From contig CM034389.1 in NCBI GenBank assembly GCA_019925095.2, positions 23,981,435-24,045,434 of the forward strand: a DNA stretch of 64,000 nt, given 5' to 3'. Positions 1 to 13,500 of this stretch are shown here, in pieces; within the stretch, counting starts at the first letter, position 1, and each line of letters opens with the position of its first letter. This DNA is from Dendrolimus kikuchii. Lineage: Eukaryota > Arthropoda > Insecta > Lepidoptera > Lasiocampidae. The notes under the pieces were generated by a model, which was given only the letters and a program-made list of their open reading frames with translations, was not told the origin of the DNA and searched no databases. The position numbers were made by a program, and so were the translations under genes.

Positions 1-207
1 TTCACTAGTGTTACATTACGTCCCTACTCGAGTATGTTTCGAGTTTCGAATGACTGCGTTAAATTGTTACTCGTTACGGTCATTACTCTATGGTTACAGT
101 ACAGTAATACGTAGTATCCATAGTAGTTTGTGGTACAGTACAGTAGAATGTACATTGTATATGTACTTTATACTGTCAGTACCAGTGTATAATAGCTTGG
201 TGCCTTT

Positions 208-336
<129 letters not shown>

Positions 337-535
337 GTAGTATCCAAGTAGTTTGTGATATATATAACAACTTTATAATACTATGATCTTATATCTCTAT
401 TAATTTAACAAGGATTCACGACCAATAGGAAAAATGGTTTCTTATTTATTGCGATACTAAATTTGATAATTTTTATTAAATACATGACTCAGTTGAATTA
501 TTATTGGATTAATGTTTTTATTTTTTCCTTTTCAG

Positions 536-652
536 ATTCAATTTTGGTTGCCATGCGGTCTAGATCTGGAGATTGGAGATTTAATTCACGATATGATAAT
601 TTAAAACAAACATTTCACTTATGCGGCGACCACCAAAATGGAGGTTTAATAG
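536..652 (+). other. Possible internal exon of an unknown plus-strand gene
   Basis: A strong acceptor (TTTTTCCTTTTCAG at 522-535) opens a 117-nt stretch without stops, ending at a donor AG|GTACC. It would be a phase 1-1 exon encoding SILVAMRSRSGDWRFNSRYD and a CGDHQNGG-containing end. No family recognised and no neighbouring exon seen, so this is weak. Confidence 0.22.
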
Positions 653-904
653 GTACCAATAAATACTTATATGTTTTGTAGAAAAGTTCACATTTTTTTT
701 TTGTCAGTTTAGCTACAATAAAATACTATATACACCTTTTCTATACACCTTTACACTATAAAATTAAATAATAATTTTAAATAATAAAAAGCATTATATA
801 TAATATTAAATAATAAAAAACATATTTAGAGATAAAAAATGTAGTCTAGATCGCTGCCGGTGGGGCGCGTTCTTAAAATGCTGGCCACATTTAACCGTTG
901 TCAG

Positions 905-1025
905 AACATAGGGTATCTTTCATCCAGGAAAAAAGTAGGTACTGTTCCCGAGGGATAGATGAATATAGCCGAAAAAATTGCCGCGCTTTATTGGTGCCAC
1001 CGTTGCAATTCACTAACAAATACGC
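905..1025 (+). repeat. Dispersed repeat (inverted copy at 52.54-52.66 kb)
   Basis: TTTCATCCAGGAAAAAAGTA, CCCGAGGGATAGATGAA, GCGCTTTATTGGTGCCA and TTGCAATTCACTAACAAA correspond to the complement of 52545-52655, where GCGCTTCGATCACGCTTTAT intervenes. Confidence 0.65.
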
Positions 1026-1214
1026 GTCCCGTTGCAGACGCTCCATCTTTATGGCCTTTATTAAAGCCATTTTGGCAATAACCTTTATCAAGTCGTATGT
1101 TCGTTGTCTGTCTATGTATATGTCTGTCATTTTTTTCAAAATCTACTAGAGCAGTATAGATAGTATAGCGTAGATAGGTTCTGAGGATCTGTGCAGAACA
1201 GTGCCTTCGACTTC

Positions 1215-1480
1215 TTTCTGAGTTTTTGGCGGGAACTGAAAGGAGACGTTGTGCTGTGCAGTTTTATTTTCTAAAAATGTGTAAAATTACTCTAAAATGA
1301 ACAATAGTTGTAGGATATTGATAGTTTTTGAGTAGTAATTATGTGTTTTTGCGAGAAATGTGAAATATATAGCCAAATGTGGCCTTTCGAGTTTTCACAA
1401 GAACTCCGTTGAATGACGTCGATTGTAGCCTAAAATACAACGGCGCCTGGCTTAAAGGCCTAGTTGCCAAGCCTTAAACG
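1215..1480 (+). repeat. Dispersed repeat, ~260 bp (second copy at 40.5-40.8 kb)
   Basis: TTTTTGGCGGGAACTGAAAG through ACAATAGTTGTAGGATATTG and CACAAGAACTCCGTTGAATG to GGCTTAAAGGCCTAGTTGCC. The 40.5 kb copy has an extra ~75-bp stretch before the last block. Confidence 0.8.
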
Positions 1481-2294
1481 TAAAAAAAAATCGACTTCTT
1501 TCTACCACCGCACATCACCGCTCGCTATCGGCTGGGTGTTCCTTGTCCTATTTCCTTTAGCTACTTACCTCATGTAACGGTTCTAAAGTATTTTTCCATT
1601 TGTATTGTCTAGAAAGCTTTAATTTCCTATTAGAAACAGCATGAAATGACATAATGTAAATAAGTATCGAAACATATTGTTTTGATATAATGGAATAACT
1701 ATACATTAATTATTCTATACACAATGACTAAGTATTTTAATTAGAGTTTAATTTGTTGTTTATATTAATTTTAAACATTATATTCCGACACAGTTCATGG
1801 CCGCTCTTATACGCTCTCCATATATAACATTGTAGGAACGTGTGAAAAAAAACTTGAGATCCATATTCTGGTTTCTTGGGTTCTCACGATGTTCTAGAAT
1901 ACCTCGAGATAATGCGGGAGGTTCTTCAGTAAGTTATAGAAAATTAAACAGTGTACGGTAATATAAAGAAAATCAGTTACTACACAGAATGTTGCAACTA
2001 TTAACGGGAACCACAAAAAACAAAGCACGGTCCTTTCTGTTTCAGGAGAACCGCTACGCCAAGGTGGTTTTGACACATTAGAGTTCTGGATATACAAGTT
2101 GCGTGACCGTACATGCTTTTCTGCACTGACAGTACGTGGCAATTGTACCAAATACATCAAAAAATGTCTAACAGGTGCATGCTTTTCCACCAAGACTCAA
2201 ACCATTTAAATAAGATGCGGGTGCCATAGCCAGTAGAACTTCACATTCTCTAAGATTCTTAGTAATGGAATCTTCTTTGCATAGTGTAGAAGAA

Positions 2295-2524
2295 AGTCGC
2301 GTTCCGCGTCTGTCTATATATCCGCTAGCTCCTAAACCACGCAACGGATTTTAATCGGCTTTCATCATCAGTCAGCTAAATTTTCAAGGAAGATTTATAC
2401 ACCTACTAGTTTTTGCCCGCGGTTTCCTTCAAGATATATAGAGACTTAGTTAAGTTATTATGTAAGTAAAACAGAGCCACTCAACAAAGTTTGGCCCGCG
2501 ACATAGCAGCGGAGTAATCTCTAG
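2295..2524 (+). mobile_element. Helitron-like repeat ending CTAG, short copy
   Basis: CTGTCTATATATCCGCTAGC, CTCCTAAACCACGCAACGGA and the end GCGGAGTAATCTCTAG|T match the 54.3-54.9 kb copy with internal loss. Confidence 0.55.
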
Positions 2525-2739
2525 TTATGTATAAAAGTGAAAGTTGTTTTTTTATCACTGTGTAGGTTCGCGTTTGACCATTATCTCGCTCGATTTTGAG
2601 AGGAGATATTGGTCTAAGATCGAAAGTAAAATTGTTTGAATGATTACATTTATTTGTGTATTAATACATGCATTATATGTGTACAGCCTATATTGCTTAT
2701 ACAGCCATTCGCGACTATACGCAATTACTTCACTTCAAA

Positions 2740-2985
2740 GTCGTGGTAGCGTAATGGCTAGCGCACCCGTCCCAAACTCAAAGGCCGCGGGCTCGATCAT
2801 GGTCGCAACGCATACACCAGGTACGTGCTAACAACGTTGAAGAAAAACATCGTGATGCAACATGCACATCAAGATAAGCCGCCTTGGACAAGCGTAGTGG
2901 ATATACTGTCCATTCCCCCTATAATGGGAGGCCCAAGCCCAGTAGTGGGACATTTATGGGCTGATTTTATTATTATATTCAATCA
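2740..2985 (+). mobile_element. tRNA-derived SINE (family 1)
   Basis: Pol III A box TAGCGTAATGG at 2747-2757 and a B-box-like GGCTCGATCA at 2790-2799. The body runs AAGCCGCCTTGGACAAGCGT and GGCCCAAGCCCAGTAGTGGG, with an ATT-rich tail. Does not fold as a functional tRNA by eye. Confidence 0.75.
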
Positions 2986-3794
2986 ACTTCGTCGGGTCAC
3001 GTAACTACAATTATACAACAAAAGTTTATTGCCCAAATGGTATGACAATAAACTACCATACTATATTAGCCTCCACAAAAAACGTCCATAATGCTGGTAG
3101 AAAAGTTATCTGCTCATCCGTAAATTCATGTAGGTGATTACTGAAAAATAAATACTAAATATCTCATAATTAAAACCGTATTTCCTGACTACACTACGAA
3201 CAAAATCCAAACAAATTGCAACATTTTTGTCCCATGTTTCTCTCTTCATCGCAAGGTCGTTTGGAAGATAGCTGCCACCAGCGATAAAACCGCCATTTGT
3301 ACCCGTCGACAACATCAACATATATGTGTCCTGTTTTGTTTTCTTTGTTCTTAAGTAGCATTAAGAATTTTCACAATACAGACAGACGCCTTTGCACTTT
3401 TCTCCATATTTAATTTATTTAAACCAATAATCAATACGATAACAGGAAGTTATTATCAATACAGTTTTCACAGTACCTACTTAATTTTAAACTGTTTTTG
3501 TTACATTGTTTCTTTAATTTTATTGACGCATAAATTGGTAAACATCCATAAATAATACGGTACTCTAGCGTAGAGAAAGTATTTTAAAGAAGTGGCACAG
3601 GTAAAAAATGAGTTTATGTGCGTTGTCATTGGTTTGAAAGAGATGCGCTATACATTTTAGAACCAGCCTTGAAAGCCAGAAAACTAAAAGTAACACTCTT
3701 ACTAATTTATACTTCTACGAACCGCGCGATTCATAAATTAAGCATATTTTCAGCCGTAACTCACGTGCTTACAAATCTATAATTGATTATAAAA

Positions 3795-4314
3795 TTTTAA
3801 ACATGCCGTGTCTGTACATTGAAGCTATTTAAAAAAAAACAACTGGAATAGACTATATAAACGACGGAAAACACGATGCTTTTTTTTAGATTTTTTGTCC
3901 GTTCATTCGGGATTCACAAAAACTACTGCGTTGATTTGGAGGCAGTTTTCGCTGTTCGACAGCAAATTCTTATACTTAAGCTCTGCCCTACTTTTTATCC
4001 CGGAAATTTAACTGGGCATGATTTAAAATGGCCAGATTTATATTTTTTTTCCAATTTCAATGCATTTTTTCACTGATTGATAGCAAATTTTATGTAATAA
4101 AATGTGTGATATTTTTCTCCCGGCAATCCCGCGATAATTTTCCCGGGAGCAGTATGTAATTGTTCGGCTGCATAAAAATTAGCTTATTTCAACAGTTTTC
4201 ACTAAAACAATAGCATAGCTTACATTGTTTTTTTAAATACTGCGGTACTTTATGTCCCGGGAGTCGTGCAGGAATTTCCAGTCAAGCGTGGACGAAGTCG
4301 CGGGCATATCCTAG
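3795..4314 (+). mobile_element. Helitron-like dispersed repeat, copy 1
   Basis: About 520 bp from the CATGCCGTGTCTGTACATTG region to GACGAAGTCGCGGGCATATCCTAG, with further copies at 29.9 and 46.8 kb in the same orientation. The CTAG|T end suggests a Helitron derivative. It lies about 290 bp past the ACOX-A stop. Confidence 0.65.
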
Positions 4315-4599
4315 TTTAAAATATTATAACGTTTAATAACTAAAGTCAAAATAACTACTACATAATTGAACACAAACACCTATATTTATAAAAAAAAAAT
4401 CCAAACTCAACATAATTTACATTAAATTAGGGGCCGCCCACAAATTAAGTTACACAAATTTCATGAATTTCTGACCCCTCCCTCGTCTAATACATATATT
4501 AGACTCTGAAATGTGACGTCACGACATTTATACACTTCGTCGACCCCCCCTTGATATGTGACGTAATTGATGGATGGCCCCTTGGTTGCAATATCAATA

Positions 4600-7500
4600 T
4601 CAAATTTTCGCCAAAACGAACGGCTTAATGTACTTATGGTAGGAAGGATGAACATCAACGGAATTAAGTGGAGACTTGAGGGCTTCTTCCATAAGACGCT
4701 CATAAGCACGGCCGTCGTAAGCGCCGATCGAGGATTGCAGAACCTGTTACAAAAATGACGGTGAGGAAATGTCACTGTCCTCTATTACCTTACATTGATT
4801 TATTGTTGAGTTGATTGTTTGATTGTCATTGTCAAGGCGTTAACTGCGAGAGTCCCAGTGAACTAAATTTAAAAAAACTTAATGTGTGCTTACGACCACA
4901 CGACAATAGTGAAAATTTCATCAAGGCGAATAACGCTCGCTGAGCACGGACAGCAGTGACGCGTTCTCTCGGTCCTTAGTCGACTCAAGCCGACTATACC
5001 CGAACGAGAGTTACATAGCCGAGCGCGACACATAACGGCTCAGTGCAATGACATTTGAATAAAATTTTATTCAATGTCATCGGCTCAGTGTCATTCAATG
5101 CCCAAAAAATCAAGTGCTCAGCGCGTTTATAGAAGTTTTCACTTCAAAAGTTATTGATGATTGTACTAACGTTAGTTCTAGAGACTGAGACAATATTATG
5201 TCATTTATATGCAGCAGCTAGTCCAGGCGTAATATAATGAGGTCAGCGATAAATTAATATCATCAGAGGAGCAAAAGATAATTTGACTTTTGCTGGCTAA
5301 CGTCGAAAGTGAATACTTGACGCGAGTACAGTGTTAGGTCATGATCCCTAAGGTTAGAATAGTCGTTTTCTTGAGTGTATTTTCACGTTACTTCTCGACC
5401 AGCTTTAACATGCATATGTCAACTTCACAGGAGGTGTCAACTTCAGCGTGCTACTATTGGGATGAACGCCCCAAGTCCGGCGGAGACAGGATGTCCTCCA
5501 AATTAGACCATTCGCGGCATCCAACTAATTCTACTTAGAAAAAATGTGGCGCACTCGTGCACAGATCCACAGCTTGTGTAATGTTTCACTTTTTTCAATT
5601 TAAGAAAATGTTATGTATGTACTTACTTCATCAATAATATCAAAACTGTCCACTAGTCCAACAGCGTTGGGTCTTATTTTCGCTAAAAGTTCTTCATACC
5701 ACAATTGCAGAATCTCCGCATCCTTACTTGACACCGTGGTGTACTAAAAACAATGATTTAGATAGTTTAAAACACCTCTTTATACCAACTGACTACTGCA
5801 ACGTTTGTTACTATTGATATAGTATAGCTGGAGTACAGCAGACAGGCGGCCGGCCCACCTGATGGAAAGCGCTTACTGTCGCCTATGGACGTTTGCAACA
5901 CCAGAGATGTCACGAACAAGCTGCCGGCCTCGAAGAAATTTTATGACACCCTTTTTAAAAAAAAACCCATATTGTAGCGTTGTGAAAAAACTCAGCTGGC
6001 AGCTCCAAATCCCCACGATACGTAAGAGGAACGTTCTGGGGAAAACCGTTATGTACATGAGCGAAGGGGCTCGAAGAAGTGGGGATGAACGCCTAGCCGA
6101 CGGCGAGCGGTGCGGTGGTAGAAAGACGAAAGTACCACTCTAAACAGTTACTCTAAGCACCCCCCCATGATACAGTTGGTAAAATACGAAGAAACGCGAT
6201 AATATTATCTATAATACACGATAATGATAATTTTACCCCTGCCAAAGTAACCCGGGATAATAATTATTCTAACGGTATAGTTCAGGTCGTAATCTATAAA
6301 GTTATTTGACACGTTGAGACTATAAATAGAAAAGTGATTTTGTTTGATAGTTTCGATAAAGTTAATAAATATGTATTTAAAACGATATTGTTTCCTCTAA
6401 ATCCCGCTACCAATGCCGTAAATATAAAACTATTCTAATAGAATGTGTTATAAAAGTGTAAAGTACATTCCTTTAAGCTGTGTTATTAACTTATTGTACT
6501 CTCCACTTTCCTGACCATTGGCAAAGTACTTATAAACATACCGCTGCCTGATCAAAAAAGTCGTCAAAACAGTTTTCATTGTGGTAAATAACTGCATTAT
6601 AGCTCTTTAATGCTCACCAAAAGAAAATCCTTAAATTTCTCCAACGTCCAATAAGCTGCGTACAATTCCACGAGTTGTTGTAAAACTACTCTCAGTTCTG
6701 ATGATAAAGTTGGTGACTGCTTCGACACTTCTTCATGGAAAGTAGTCAAAATTATGACTCTACAGTGTGCCTAAAAACATACATACATACATAACTTCAC
6801 GCCAGTTCCCTTGCGGGGTAGGCACGAACAACAGAGCGCCATTTAGGCCCATTCTTACACACCTCACTTGCTTCTTTGACATTCATAACTCTTGTCATGC
6901 ACACTCGTCTGTTCTTAAGGCTCCTGACATCACCCTCCGCTAGTACACGATCAATTTGATCATGGAAGGTGTGTCGTGGCCTTCCACGACTTCTGCATCC
7001 ATCCACTTTTGCATTGTATATCTGTTTAGTCATTCTTTCATCATGCATTCTTTCCACATGCCCGAACCACCGGAGCATTCCTTTCCTCGTCCATTCCGTG
7101 CCTAAAAACGATATAGGTATTAGTTTCAATACAACAGTATCTTGACCATTCATCTAAAAACGGTTTAAAACGGTAATAAGTTCTTAACAGATTAATTCAA
7201 CGTTTTCTATGATGCCTTAGACATGTATCTCTTTGAAATTGTTTGAGGGTTCTCTTGAGCGAAAGAATAACTCATACTTTGCTGAGTACCTTAGTGAGTA
7301 TCTTGAGTATTGAAATCACAAGCACTCAGAAACCAATAGTAAGGCGTAGCTTTTTGGCTTTTCGTTACTTATACTAACATATTACTGGTGAAGTAAAAGT
7401 CGTAGGTAAAACTGGTTCAAGTCACAAGTACGTCTTGAACAAACATGTGAAGTAGATCTTCGTTTCTATTAAAGTAGGGAGTTTACAGACCAGCTATTTC

Positions 7501-10500
7501 AACAGCCAATCATTCCAGCAGTAGAATATGGACTTTTGATATGACTAGTCAATTAAGATCTAATTTAGATATTATAGGTACCTCAGCAGCATCAACTAGT
7601 TGTATAGAAGTCCTATTCCAAGCATCTGCAAGGGATAAACCAGACATAACCCTTTTTTCCATTGATTCTGAACATGATTTTATTTTTCTAAAAAAACAAA
7701 CATATTTTTTAATTAGAGATGTTATAACACAAAGTTAATTTATTTGAAATGTTAATACTATAATGACGAGGAATTTAGTGAGGTTTGATATTTGTTACTT
7801 TTTCACGCAAGTGCTACTAATCTGACATCAGAATAACAAATGATACAATTAAAAAAAAATGTTTTAATTGCCCGAAATCTAACGATAAGTGACGATCTCG
7901 CGATAAGTAATAGGCACTGCTAGTGTTAAATATACATTTTATAAGATTTAAATGAAACAAAAACTCTTATACAAAATGTTGATGCCCTTTGAAGCAAAGT
8001 GCTTGGTGGTTTTGATATTTGGTAGTAAGTATAACTCATTTTATGCACCTCATAGCTATAACTTGGAATCCACGTATGATATTCTCTACAGTACATGACC
8101 ATTTGTCAGCGAATGCCTCTTGAGAAGCAGTCTTTAGATACTGGACAGTTGGCGTCAAAACATGGCTTTCCATTGTTCTCCATGTTTTTACTAAGTATCT
8201 GCAAATAAAATTATGTTTATAAAATCAATTCAATTCCATACTGCTTTATAAAGAGTATTACATATTAGAGATGAATAGATCCAGATGGATACCAATCTTC
8301 AGACTTGCATCCCGTGGCATTATTGATGGATGAACAACCAACACTAATGCAGATATCGATCCGACAGTGTCCTAAGTATGACACTATCAATGCGTGTACT
8401 TACACACATCCGAGTGTGGAGTGGCAGATCCGCATAACAGTAACAACGATAACAATTAATAGTGTGCTAAATAAAACTAAAGTATAATCCAATATTATAC
8501 TTTAGTCCGCTGCACACGGTAGGTAGTTAGCCAGACACATATGAGTCTTATGGACACGGGTCCTGAATGAACATCTTTCGACACGAATGCATGTCGGAAT
8601 GCAACTGTTAATTGTACTTGGACCTACCCACATCTAGTCCTCTAGTTCATATCCACAGTTAAACATTAGTTAGTTTAAACAGGTTTTGTTTTCAAAATGA
8701 ATATTAGTTAAGTATGTATCTCTTTTTTGTATGTCATCTTTTGCAAATAAATACTTTAAATATATAAAGTTTGGAAATGTAGCCAGCCTTCTGGGCGCCT
8801 TACCCATAGAAGACGGTAATTTGGGCTCAGTATTCTACCTATAGTCTTGAGGGACTATGGGTAGAATACAATACAAATAAGTTAAGTTTTCTTTTATTGT
8901 ATTCGATTATATGTAATTTGTAACTGTTTTGTATAAAGTTTTTAATATACAACGTGCCGCAAATATGTCACATTGGAAACAGTGCAGCCACGGAAGGCCA
9001 CGTTTGGGGTCAAAACTCTGGAACTCCCGAACGAGACATTGCCAAATTTCTTTTAGCTAAACAATTAATACTCTTAATACCTATCGTATTTTATGTATCC
9101 AAGGCGAAAATAATGTCAGCTTTCTGGGAAAGTTCCCAGCAGATGATAGTGGTTTCGGACTGATTATGTAGTTTTGTTCTTAACTGGAGAATTATTATAA
9201 TTATGACGAAAATTTTTCTAGACGACCGTACCAAATAGCGTGAATGCTTTTCGGTAATTATTCACACATTTTTTTTAAATGATAATCGGCATGCAAGCAC
9301 ACATTGTATATCTCCAAGCTGAGCAAGTTACGCTTGTGTTATGGGTAATATACAATGGACTACTCTGGGACAAATCCCAGACACCCAGACCATAGTAAAT
9401 ACCAGAAAGTTCGTTCCCGAAATTTACTATGCCATCGAACCCGGATCCTGTGGTTTCCAGCGAGTTCGGCCGACTAAGGCTTAGCCCGCTCAACCGCGGA
9501 GGCTATCGTTAATTACTTTGGTAACCTGGTATTTATTCAGGTATTAGTTCAAAATATAATTTAAAAAAAAACTATGAATGTATTCATAATAATTAGAAAG
9601 TAAAGATACATTAGTGGGGAGTTTGTTCCGACGCTTCTGCTCCTTTAATAATAACTCAAAATTGCTTTGGAAGCGATGGTAAAATCATGAATTTTAATAA
9701 GTACTTAATCTGTAAGACATATTGAAATGAATTCATTCATTTCCATTTGTTAATTATTAAGGTACTTTAGATTAATATTAATATCCTTGAACATTAATAG
9801 CCTCGACAAAAATAGAATTAATGTACATACATACATACATACATAACGTCACGCCAGTTCCCTTGCGGGGTAGGCACGAACAACAGAGCGCCATTCAGGC
9901 TTATTCTTACACACCTCACTTGCTTCTTCGTTCTTAAGGCTCCTGACATCACCTTCTGCTAGAAATAATGTACATACTAATATCGATAGATACGATGAAG
10001 AGAGTTAATACTTGATACCTACCTAGCAGTCTGTAACAACAGCACAGTGTTATCACCCTCATAAGTACACGAAGCGGTGACTAGTCCATAGAGTTGTGGT
10101 AAATTCGAAGACATCATATAACCATGCCCACCACAAGCCAATCGACATCTTTCCACATAAACTGCACAGTCGTTTGTAGTCACTGCTTTAAGGCAACAGG
10201 CACTAGCATGGAGCTATAACACATCATCCCATTACAAAAACTGCAACTTAGAAAAATATGTAAGCAATTTTTGTATTATTCAACTCCTCAAATATTAAAC
10301 TGAAACATAATCAAAATTTTCAGTGGCATAATAGTACATTATGGTACTAGTGTGTAACATTGGTGATTACCGCCGAGGCGCCATTGAGACTCGAGCCGTA
10401 GGCGAGGGTCTTAAGAGAGCCGAGGACGGTAATCATCAATACACACGTCTATCATACGACGTTTTTCAACACACTTGTGAATAAAATAACAACAAAAACT

Positions 10501-13500
10501 CATTTTATTTAGTAGATAAAAAAAAGTTATATATGAGTGAAAGTTTTATTTATTAAACACGTACGAGTTAAAATTATCTATTTAAATAAGAAGTTGCATG
10601 AAATGAGCAAGCAATAGGAACATTAATTTATTTGTTCTATAGAACGATCTTTTTTTTTGAATAAAAACTTTTTTAAGAACAAAGCAACTCAACCGATAAA
10701 ATGTTTAAAAAAATCTATAACTCACTAGTGAGTTATAATGTTTTTTACTCACAGTTTGATAATGGGTGTCATTCTGTGCCTAATTGCGGTGACCATAGAG
10801 CCACTTTATGAGCAAGTGTGTTGAAAAAATCTTTTTTGTGTAAAGAATTCACCACTTTAAAATTTCAGGCAGGTCTTCGTTTTTTATATTCAGATATCAT
10901 TCAAGAAGCATTGTAGAAAATCTCCTAGCGCCTCAAATACCTAGTCCCAGATGTATAACACTTCGTATTCTACGACGGTCATTTACCTCAGATAGATTAT
11001 CCAGTCTACCTTCATTTAATTCCTCGATTATTGCGTTGTAAGTATCCCAAAGTTTTGTGGCCGTGATCTTAAATGCATAGCTAGCTGCTATTGCTATAAA
11101 TATTTTGTGTTGCTGCGTAACATAGTCCAGTAATTGGGTTTCTGGAACTCTGTAAAATATTTTTTTTTCACATGTTTTATACGTATCACTGTTTACAGCT
11201 ACTGCATGTTAACTGCACGTATGTATATATGTATATGTCATTTTCACAATCTTTTGGATAGACATGTTCATACCATTAATAAATTAATTATGTCTGTCAT
11301 TAATTATACGTTACAAAATCTATACGATAAATGAAGGTTTTTAACTTTTTTTGTCTGTGTCGGTCTGTAAGTTTGAATACATTTCATAACAACTCAACAG
11401 ATTTCAACTAAAAGTTTAGAATGTAAAACAGGAATTTATCTTAAATTCTCATGTATGTTTCATTTAAATATATTGCAGGTTTCATAAGAAAATAAATAAA
11501 ATAAACAAACCCTTCATTCATTTTACATTGACGTCTTACAACTGAATATCTTGTTGCAATTGTAGCAGCTTTGCATAAATAATTAACTTGATCAAACACT
11601 ATAAACACTCTAACAAACACCATACCTCCATAACTTAGTTTACTGTTTTCTGGTTTCACATACGTACCATCCTGTAAATAGAAATATTCACTTAACCTTG
11701 TTTTTTTCATTTTTGATCAAAAATATACGAAGAAACATATTGTAAAATTTCCAATTTAATAGAGTTACACACAATGGACTCCAGGGTGCTAATCATATCT
11801 AAACCATAATACGGGAAATCGAACTCATCACTTCTGGGTTGTAGGGCCAAACGATCATAAGCTTCAACAACCAGACTTCAAAACTTATCCACTGATGAAT
11901 AATATGATTATGAAAGCGCCTATTTAAGCAAATATTTGATTAATAAGGTGCTTTCATAAATTATACAATAAATTAAACTAAAAATAAACTATATATACAA
12001 ATTAAAATTAAAGTATAAAATCTAGTTCTAGACCGCTGTCAGTCGGAAACGTGCCCAAAAGACTGGCCACATTGCCTCTCTGAATGGCAATGCTGATGCG
12101 TTGTCCGAGGTATAAACCAGTCTTTTGGTCACGTGAGACATCCACCAGACATACACCAACTTTCATAAATTAAATCAAAATCAATATCTCCCCCAGGTGA
12201 TGTCTTCCCTGGGCTGATTGAGCGGCACTGATCTCTTCCGTCGTACCTCACGACAATGTCAAGCAAGCGTCGAGCAACACTCCGCCCCTGCGCAGGTGAA
12301 GACTCTGGCGCTGGGTTGGCCTGGTCGACATCCAGCGCCGTGAGCAAACGCCTGCGGTGAAACTCAAGCGGGTCCGCCCGCACTTAAAGCCGCAGGATTT
12401 TGGAGCGGAGTTGTTTCGCGCTCCCCATTCCATCGCTACGGGGTGTTCTGCGCCCTGCGGTGACATTGAACGAGGCCATCCTGGTCGCCACCTACCAGGG
12501 CATACGCGGGACAGGTAATAGCCACTTTCCGCGGCCCTGGCTATAGGCGAAAGGAAGGCACTTGGAGTTTTAGTGAGTATTCCGGCAGCAGGCCGACGAA
12601 GCTCCACACGCCCTCATAAGTGGAGCCAATTTTTGGCAGTGGGTAACCCTGAGCATCAATGCATTGTGAACGCACAGTACTTCGTTTTTATCAAAAAGGC
12701 TACTAAAAGCTAAAAAAAACTAAAACATATTGTGCTAGAACAAAATTAACTTAAAGTTGACCACTGACCTCCAACACCTGGGCGTGCTGCATGAGCATAT
12801 GATCTCTTGGGATTCTAACATTATCGAACCCTAAGAAACCATTATTAATTACGTTCAGAGCCATCTTGGCTCCAATATCACCGATTTTAATGCCCGGAAC
12901 AGGCATATGAGTTTCTTCGTCTCTCAATTGAACTATGAATGCGTGAATTCCGTGACATTCACCTTTTGTGTACAATTGTGCTATTAATATGCAGTAGTTT
13001 GCTGTGTGACCCACTGAAAAAGTCGCATTTTTTTTTATTTATTGTTGGAGTAGAGTAAACAGACAGAATATTACTTACGTCCTCCAGGCCACCATTTATA
13101 AGACGTCAATGTAGGACTATTTAGAACGAACTCCTTTGTGTCAGGGTCGTAAGTGGCTGTCGTCTCCAAACCCCTTATGAAAGTGCCGTGACCCAGTTCT
13201 GTCTAAAAAAGAATTTTAACTAGATCATAGATATATTAAGTAATATTATGCTTTACTAATCGAATTTGTTCCTGCCACGAGTTGTCTGGTAGAGATCGCT
13301 TTTTAGCGATAAGACTGCCCTTCGTACCCAATTAGAATACTACTACTAGTTTATAAGATTTTTTGTAATGGTGTACAAAAAAGCGTTAGATAGATATCCA
13401 TATTCTATTTTACATCAAAACACAAATAAATTAGCTAAGTGCTTATCAGGCTACGCATACTGAAGGTTCCGTGGAGACGACTAATGTCCACGATGTTCGT

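Noticed and set aside
3106..3321. 71-codon minus-strand ORF (NGGFIAGGSYLPNDLAMKRE...)
   Set aside because: No acceptor/donor pair connects it to ACOX-A or another gene. GATAAAACCGCCATTTGTACC resembles repeat sequence. Not supported as a gene.
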